From positions 82,087,085 to 82,151,084 of the forward strand of contig CM075855.1 in the NCBI GenBank assembly GCA_037975125.1: DNA of 64,000 bases, written 5' to 3'. This document shows, piece by piece, positions 55,944 to 64,000 of this stretch. The notes below the pieces were generated by a model that saw only the letters and a list, made by a program, of their open reading frames with translations, had not been told where the DNA came from and searched no databases. The stretch is from Latrodectus hesperus. Lineage: Eukaryota; Arthropoda; Arachnida; Araneae; Theridiidae. Positions within the stretch are counted from its first letter, which is position 1. Each line of letters begins with the position of its first letter. The position numbers were made by a program, and so were the translations under genes.

Positions 55944-58900
55944 ATGACTTGGTCAACTCGACTTGCCTTATCATTGCTATCAGTGCTTTTATCTCAGGCA
56001 ATCTGTGCTCTGGGACAGACTAACACTCCATGGTCTAGTAAAGCTAATGCTGATGCTTTCATTCAAGCCTTTATGAAAGACGCTTCTCAAAGTGGTGCTT
56101 TCTCGTCAGATCAGATTGATGATATGTCAATGATTAGCAATACAATCTTGAGTGCAATAGAGAATATGGGCGGTGTAATTACTCAACATAAGCTTCAAGC
56201 ATTAAATATGGCTTTTGCTTCATCAGTAGCAGAAATAGCTCTTACAGAAGGGCAAGATGTAGGAGCAACAACTAATGCTATCACAAATGCCCTCCAATCA
56301 GCTTTTTACCAAACTACAGGAGTTGTGAATAATCAATTTATAAATGAAATTAAAAGTTTGATTAGCATGTTTAGAAAAGCTTCAGCAAATGCAATATCTT
56401 ATGATTCTTCAGGCAGCGGAGTATACAGTCCTTCATCAGCGTCCGTAAGTGTATCCGTTCCTTCAGCTCCAAGTGTCTCCAATCAAATTCTAAATCAACA
56501 GCCAGTATCGGTAGCATTCACTCAACAGCAACCTGGGATACAAAGAAATTTGTTGACTAAACCTTCAATATCAGTAAGCGAGCAGGTATCTTATTCACCG
56601 CAACAGCAAGTTTCGTATAGTGAAACAGTGTCTTATAGACCGGGACAATCAATACAATCATCAGGAACAACATCAGAAAGTTATGATCAAGGTAACTACG
56701 TTCAAAGTGGCTCAGGAAACTCAGTGGCTATAGCTGCCGGAGGAACAACTCAGAGAAGATACGATCAAGATACAACAGGCTCATCAGCTTCCTCTATTAG
56801 TGGATATGATCAAAACAGGGCAATACAAAGTGGCACAACTGCAGCAGTTTCAACAGAAAACGGAGTTTATGAAGCTGGACAATCTGGTTACGGACAATAT
56901 GGGGCCGCTTTAGCTGGCAATGGAGCAAATCAAGGAGAATTTGGACAACGGGAATTCGGGCAAAGTAATTATGACAATGGAAGTGCAGGACAAGGTAATG
57001 CAGGTTTCGTAGCAATCGCTGCAAATGGAGTTGGTCAAGGAGGCTATGGACCGGAACAAGGAAGTGTAACACCAAACTCTTATACACAAACTGGATATGC
57101 ACAAGGAAGTGTAGGACAAGGTGGAGACAAAAGATATGGACCTTCATCAGCATCCATTAGTGTTTCTTTACCAAAAATTTCAAATTTTGGCTATTCAACC
57201 TCTGCTCAGCAGCCAATATCTGTATCACAAGCCAATTCCCCAATAAGCCCTTCAGTAACAGTAACAGAGCAGGTAACATATGCACCACAGCGACAAGTTT
57301 CTTACAGTGAAACCATATCTTATATACCACAAGACTCAACAAAAATGGCTTTAGTTCCAATAGCCACTGGAGCAGATGAAACTAGTTATGAACAAATTGG
57401 TCAAGGACCCACAACTGTAACCATAGCAACTAGTGGACTTGGACCAATGGAATACAGAGAAGGCGCTTTAGGAGCCGCTATGGGCACTGTAGCTGTAGGT
57501 GCTGATCAAGGAGGATATGGACAAGGAAGTGCTGGACAATTTGGTGCCGGAACAGCAGCAGATACAACATTTGGAAGTGCGGGACAAGGAAGCCAGTTTA
57601 GTTATGGACAAGGAGAATATGTTCAAGTAGGTAACGGACAAGATGGAACAGGAGCAGCAGCAACAGTATCTGGATGGACTGGTCAAGATGGAGCAGGTGC
57701 AGCAGCAAGAGGTGCCGGTCAGGGAGGTCAAATTACTTATAGACAAAAAGGTTATGGTGGAGGAAATGCCGGACAAGGTGGAGCAGGAGCAGCAGCTGGA
57801 GGCTCAAGTCTAGGAGGACAAGGTGGATATGGTCAAGGAGAGGCCGAACAAAGTAGTGTAGGAGCCGCAGCAGCAGCTGGTGGAGTTGGTCAAAGAGGAA
57901 ATAGTCAAGGTGGTTATGGGCAAGGTGGATATGGCCAAGGAGGCGCCGGACAAAGTGGTGCGGGAGCCGCAGCAGCAGCTGGAGGTGCTGGTCAAGGAGT
58001 ATACGGTCAAGGTGGTTATGGACAAGGTGGATATGGTCAAGGAGGTGCTGGAGAAAGTGAAGCTGGAGCAGCAGTGTCGGCAGCAGCAGCAGCTGGAGGT
58101 GCAGGTAAAGGAGAACAAGGTGGTTATGGACTAGGAGGATACGGCCAAGGTGGAAATGGAGCCGCAGCAGCTGCAACTGGTAAAGTAAGACAAAGAGGAT
58201 ATGGCCAAGGTGGATCCGGACAAAGTGGAGGAGTAACCTCCATCGCAACAGTTGGAGGATTTGGTCTAGGTGGTTATGGACAAAGTGGATATGGTCAAGA
58301 CGGATATGGACAAGAAGGATACGGTCAAGGTGGATATGGCCAAAGAAGATATGGTCAAAGTGGATTTGGCCAAGAAGGGGCAGGACAAGGTGGAGCAGGA
58401 TCCGTAGCAACAGCTGGAGAATCTGGACAAGGAAATACAGGAATCAATGTAAAAGTAGCAGGAAATGCTGGTCAAGGTGATTATGTACAAACTGGGTATG
58501 AACAAGGATTTATTGATCAAAGAAATGCAGGGCAAGTCAATGTTGTAGGATATCGACCTTCATCCGCATCTATAAGTATCTCTATACCCCAAGTTTCAAG
58601 AGTTACTTACCAAGTTCCTGTTCAACAGCCAGTATCAGTTAGCTTTCCACAACAACCTTTAACACAAACGTATTCATCTGGTCCTTCAGTAACATTAAGC
58701 GAACAAGTATCTTATGCACCACAGCGACAAGTTTCATACAGTGAAACTGCATCCTACGATTTGGGAGTTTCACCACAATCTACAAGTTCAGCGGCATCAA
58801 AAGAATATGTACCAGTTGATAATGGTTATGGTCAAGAGACTACAAGCACTGCCACGACAACAACTGTAAGTGGAAGCCAAGAGAGATACAGGCAAAGCGG

Positions 58901-59345
58901 ATCAGAATCAGCTGCAGCAAGAGGAATAAGTCAAATTGGATATAATCAAGACTCAGGACAAAGAGACGCAGCATTAGCAGTTTCAAGTGGAGCGGGTCAA
59001 AGATATTATGGTACGAAATTAGTAGCTGCTCCATCGGCAAATGCAGCTTATGCCTTAGCTACTCCAGACTCAAGTGCTAGAATTTCTTCTCTCACTTCAA
59101 GTCTGCTTTCAACAGGACCAACTAATGCAGCTTCAATTTCAAATGTAATTAGTAATTCAGTTTCTCAGATTAGTTCAAATAATCCTGGAGCTTCTGCGTG
59201 CGACGTACTTGTACAAGCTGTTTTAGAGCTTGTTACAGCTTTACTAAGCATTATTGGTTCATCTAATATTGGTGATGTTAATTATGATGCAGCAGGTCAG
59301 TATGCTCAAATGGTTTCGCAATCAGTGCAGAATGCATTTATTTGA
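55944..59345 (+). CDS. Spidroin (silk fibroin), ampullate type, closest to MiSp
   Basis: A secreted silk protein of 1133 residues in one exon. The start ATG at 55944 gives MTWSTRLALSLL..., a typical spidroin signal peptide (cleavage expected near residue 25, ALG/Q). The N-terminal domain spans about 26..152: Trp30, Asp59/60 (QIDDMS), Lys83, Glu97, Glu102 and Glu135 match residues used for pH-driven dimerisation in the family, and the motif SAFYQTTGVVN is intact. The repetitive part mixes GGYGQGG, GAGQ and short Ala runs (up to five), densest at about 510..830. It is interrupted by three Ser/Val/Gln-rich spacers at 161..231, 398..460 and 870..938. The C-terminal domain is 1044..1133, with Cys1086 (SACDVLVQ), the only Cys of the mature chain, which would link dimers. 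Long poly-Ala and GPGXX motifs of major ampullate silk are absent; both end domains look most like minor ampullate spidroin. The length is short for a spidroin. Expression is expected in an ampullate-type silk gland. Confidence 0.95.
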   Translation: MTWSTRLALSLLSVLLSQAICALGQTNTPWSSKANADAFIQAFMKDASQSGAFSSDQIDDMSMISNTILSAIENMGGVITQHKLQALNMAFASSVAEIALTEGQDVGATTNAITNALQSAFYQTTGVVNNQFINEIKSLISMFRKASANAISYDSSGSGVYSPSSASVSVSVPSAPSVSNQILNQQPVSVAFTQQQPGIQRNLLTKPSISVSEQVSYSPQQQVSYSETVSYRPGQSIQSSGTTSESYDQGNYVQSGSGNSVAIAAGGTTQRRYDQDTTGSSASSISGYDQNRAIQSGTTAAVSTENGVYEAGQSGYGQYGAALAGNGANQGEFGQREFGQSNYDNGSAGQGNAGFVAIAANGVGQGGYGPEQGSVTPNSYTQTGYAQGSVGQGGDKRYGPSSASISVSLPKISNFGYSTSAQQPISVSQANSPISPSVTVTEQVTYAPQRQVSYSETISYIPQDSTKMALVPIATGADETSYEQIGQGPTTVTIATSGLGPMEYREGALGAAMGTVAVGADQGGYGQGSAGQFGAGTAADTTFGSAGQGSQFSYGQGEYVQVGNGQDGTGAAATVSGWTGQDGAGAAARGAGQGGQITYRQKGYGGGNAGQGGAGAAAGGSSLGGQGGYGQGEAEQSSVGAAAAAGGVGQRGNSQGGYGQGGYGQGGAGQSGAGAAAAAGGAGQGVYGQGGYGQGGYGQGGAGESEAGAAVSAAAAAGGAGKGEQGGYGLGGYGQGGNGAAAAATGKVRQRGYGQGGSGQSGGVTSIATVGGFGLGGYGQSGYGQDGYGQEGYGQGGYGQRRYGQSGFGQEGAGQGGAGSVATAGESGQGNTGINVKVAGNAGQGDYVQTGYEQGFIDQRNAGQVNVVGYRPSSASISISIPQVSRVTYQVPVQQPVSVSFPQQPLTQTYSSGPSVTLSEQVSYAPQRQVSYSETASYDLGVSPQSTSSAASKEYVPVDNGYGQETTSTATTTTVSGSQERYRQSGSESAAARGISQIGYNQDSGQRDAALAVSSGAGQRYYGTKLVAAPSANAAYALATPDSSARISSLTSSLLSTGPTNAASISNVISNSVSQISSNNPGASACDVLVQAVLELVTALLSIIGSSNIGDVNYDAAGQYAQMVSQSVQNAFI
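56424..56636 (+). repeat. Spidroin spacer module 1
   Basis: Residues 161..231: opens YSPSSASVSVSVPS, middle QQPVSVAF, ends SEQVSYSPQQQVSYSETVSY. The Gly-poor, hydroxyl- and Gln-rich composition contrasts with the flanking Gly-rich repeats. Alternating Ser-Val residues suggest beta-strand propensity (inference). Confidence 0.9.
57135..57323 (+). repeat. Spidroin spacer module 2
   Basis: Residues 398..460: opens YGPSSASISVSLPK, middle QQPISVSQ, ends TEQVTYAPQRQVSYSETISY. Same order of sub-motifs as module 1, 63 residues. Confidence 0.9.
57480..58440 (+). repeat. Gly/Gln/Tyr/Ala repeat block of the spidroin
   Basis: Tandem codon blocks for GGYGQGG, GGAGQ and GAGAAAAAGG repeat irregularly. Gly and Ala codons are mostly GGA/GGT and GCA/GCT, so the DNA stays A/T-ended even here. 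Antisense open frames of 60 to 225 codons over this block are shadows. Confidence 0.9.
58551..58757 (+). repeat. Spidroin spacer module 3
   Basis: Residues 870..938: opens YRPSSASISISIPQ, middle QQPVSVSF, ends SEQVSYAPQRQVSYSETASY. It shares the APQRQVSYSET core exactly with module 2. Confidence 0.9.
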
Positions 59346-59425
59346 TTTGAATTTCTATAAATTTGATGAAATTGATGTGAAATTTTTAAGAAATTGTATT
59401 TTAAAGCATTACCTATTTGATGGAT

Positions 59426-59431
59426 AATAAA
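59426..59431 (+). terminator. Spidroin poly(A) signal AATAAA
   Basis: 81 bp after the stop codon, consistent with a short 3' UTR. Confidence 0.75.
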
Positions 59432-60633
<1,202 letters not shown>

Positions 60634-60643
60634 TATATGACAT

Positions 60644-60919
60644 GTTGTTGTTGTTGTTTTTGTCGTGTGCCAGCTAGGCTGGCAATTTGGGGTGCGTTGC
60701 TCCACATTTTCAACTGAACCATATTTATACTTCCTCAGTATACACATGTCATAGGTACCCGTTATAGGGTAGGCAACCATACACACATCCTTCATACAAG
60801 GAAGTTACAAAGACGGGATAGATAGAGAGAGAAAGTACATCCATGCCCGAACCGGGATTCGAACCCAGGACCTCCTTATCCGCAGTCAGGCACACTGACC
60901 ACTAGACAAGATGGGCGGC
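60644..60919 (-). mobile_element. tRNA-derived SINE with AAC tail, copy 2, complete
   Basis: Minus strand. The tRNA-like head starts near 60919 (GCCGCCCATCTTGTCTAGTG), with an intact box B (GGGTTCGAATCCC). The body contains GGTTGCCTACCCTATAACGG, and the tail is (AAC)n at about 60644..60660. A perfect 10-bp target duplication, TATATGACAT, lies at 60634..60643 and 60920..60929. The 92-codon minus-strand frame over it is not a gene. Same family as 33894..34206 but younger. Confidence 0.85.
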
Positions 60920-60929
60920 TATATGACAT

Positions 60930-61319
60930 ATATTAAATGCATATCTAAAAATTGTGATAGATCTATTGCAAATTTATTTATTAATGTGTAGTATTAATTA
61001 AATTGTATAAAATCTTTGGAAGTCCTTTTATTATAAAACGCTTTTAACTAAATGGTTTACTAATGTCCTATTTTTCATGGCTCAATTTGCATCTGCAGAA
61101 AGACTTAAAAGTATTGGGCTTGACTTGTTTAGTGAACATATCAGTTTTCGTGAATTTTAGACTGAGGTTAAGTTTTTTTTGAGGTTCGTTCTATTTATTC
61201 ATGCAGCATTTCAATTTTTATTTATATTCCTTCTTTAAGTCCCGTGTTGTATATCCATGAAGCGCTGGGGAATTATGTTTGTTAAAAAATTTAATTATAT
61301 TCTTAGTTCTTTTAATGTA
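60930..61319. other. Spacer, no gene seen
   Basis: AT-rich DNA between two SINEs. Confidence 0.4.
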
Positions 61320-61328
61320 TTTAAATTA

Positions 61329-61614
61329 TGTTTATGAAAGCAACGGCATTCTTCTCTGTTCCTTCTACAGAACTAGTGGCCTCCAGTAAATAGAAGTCTT
61401 TTGTAATTTAGGAGGCAGCAAGCAGAGGAGTCCCACTAAGTGACTTGTCATTAAAAAGCTGTCTTTTTATTTAGAAAACATTGCAACCACGACAAATTTA
61501 ACGTGCTCAAGTTGACTTTAATAAAGACAACAGTTCTTCGGTCAGATCAGGAATCGAACTTACGACTTTCCGTAAATGATAGACACTAAAAACCAACGGG
61601 ACCGGAGCGCCATC
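61329..61614 (-). mobile_element. tRNA-derived SINE, third family
   Basis: Minus strand. The tRNA-like head starts near 61612 (GGCGCTCCGGTCCCGTTGG) with box B-like AAGTTCGATTCCTG. The body contains GTGGGACTCCTCTGCTTGC. TTTAAATTA occurs at 61320..61328 and 61615..61623 and may be the target duplication, though such a string can match by chance in AT-rich DNA. Confidence 0.55.
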
Positions 61615-61623
61615 TTTAAATTA

Positions 61624-63659
<2,036 letters not shown>

Positions 63660-63660
<1 letters not shown>

Positions 63661-63707
63661 ATGACGTTGTTGTTGTTGGCTTATCCTCTTTAAATATCTG
63701 ACATTTG
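63660..63707 (-). mobile_element. LINE 3' UTR and AAC tail
   Basis: After the ORF2 stop, the minus strand has a short 3' UTR ending in AACAACAACAAC at about 63667..63679. The tail repeat is the same as that of the AAC-tailed SINEs in this window. Confidence 0.65.
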
Positions 63708-64000
63708 TCAGATCAACTCCATTAAATTGTTGACAGTTAGAAAGTCAATGACTAGCAAGGGATTTGAGGATAAATCCACCTGGGAAAGTCCGACGCAATC
63801 CAGAATATGATTCGGTGAGGCTGGATGTTCACAGCATTTTTTACAAGTGGGATACATTTTTGTACCACGTTCAAACGATAAACATCTTAGATGTCCACTT
63901 GAGAATCTGGCCAAGGCAGTCTGAGATATTCGGTCATATTTTGTATCCAGAAGAGTTCCAAGAGATGTTCCAGAGTACCATTGGTGTGTTGGTGGAATTT
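63708..64000 (-). CDS. LINE ORF2 C-terminus, runs off window end
   Basis: Minus strand, open across the visible 97 codons with no stop until 63708. It reads YDRISQTALARFSSGHLRCL, then the Cys/His cluster CKKCCEHPASPNHILDC, then GLSQVDL and a C-terminus IDFLTVNNLMELI. This matches the tail of the LINE fragment at 40040..40330 residue by residue in its key positions (SGHL, HILDCxGL, DF-V-LM-LI). It is the region after RNase H in a Jockey-type LINE. The frame is intact here, so this copy may be younger; its 5' part lies outside the window. Confidence 0.8.
   Translation of the reverse strand, partial: IPPTHQWYSGTSLGTLLDTKYDRISQTALARFSSGHLRCLSFERGTKMYPTCKKCCEHPASPNHILDCVGLSQVDLSSNPLLVIDFLTVNNLMELI

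Noticed and set aside
57733..58410. 225-codon antisense frame rich in Leu/His opposite the spidroin
   Set aside because: Shadow of the repetitive Gly/Gln codons; composition follows directly from the sense repeats.

Overview
The window is eukaryotic, very AT-rich and dominated by introns, intergenic DNA and transposon debris. The organism is almost certainly a spider (Araneae), probably an orb-weaver or close araneoid relative. The decisive evidence is a complete silk-protein gene at 55944..59345, with a spidroin N-terminal domain, a Gly/Gln/Tyr/Ala-rich repetitive region and a spidroin C-terminal domain. The transposon mixture (hAT, Tc1, piggyBac, Tigger, Jockey-like LINEs, tRNA-derived SINEs) fits a spider genome.

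Layout. 1..4280: four very short, phase-compatible exons (27, 36, 15 and about 38 bp) that read as the C-terminal tail of an unrecognised gene, with a candidate 3' UTR exon and poly(A) signal further on. 6217..9947: a 3.7 kb hAT-like element without coding capacity, bounded by 10-bp inverted ends and an 8-bp target duplication, carrying a 28-bp minisatellite. 9990..10640: a candidate solo LTR and a complete tRNA-derived SINE. 11403..12424: a dead Tc1-like copy cut off by a TA microsatellite. 13157..13800: an uninterrupted (TG)322 tract. 17510..20515: a nearly intact hAT transposon with one stop codon. 21040..24525: a decayed Jockey-like LINE that itself contains a 56-bp LINE tail insertion. 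27985..31342: decayed Tigger and piggyBac transposases side by side on the minus strand. 31770..36710: two diverged copies of a 1.9 kb segment with an AAC-tailed SINE between them. 40040..40776 and 63660..64000: RNase H-containing 3' ends of LINEs. 44986..45047: a perfect 27-bp-stem hairpin. 46620..46985 and 60634..61623: further SINEs. 51376..52207: a small hAT-like element.

The only clearly functional gene is the spidroin. It has a TATA box, an initiator-like start, one open exon and a poly(A) signal. Its features combine to make a secreted silk protein: a signal peptide, a pH-responsive N-terminal dimerisation domain, three copies of an unusual Ser/Gln/Val-rich spacer between Gly-rich blocks, and a C-terminal domain with the only cysteine of the mature chain. 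The end domains look closest to minor ampullate spidroin, but the spacer modules are distinctive. I made this comparison from memory, without database searches.
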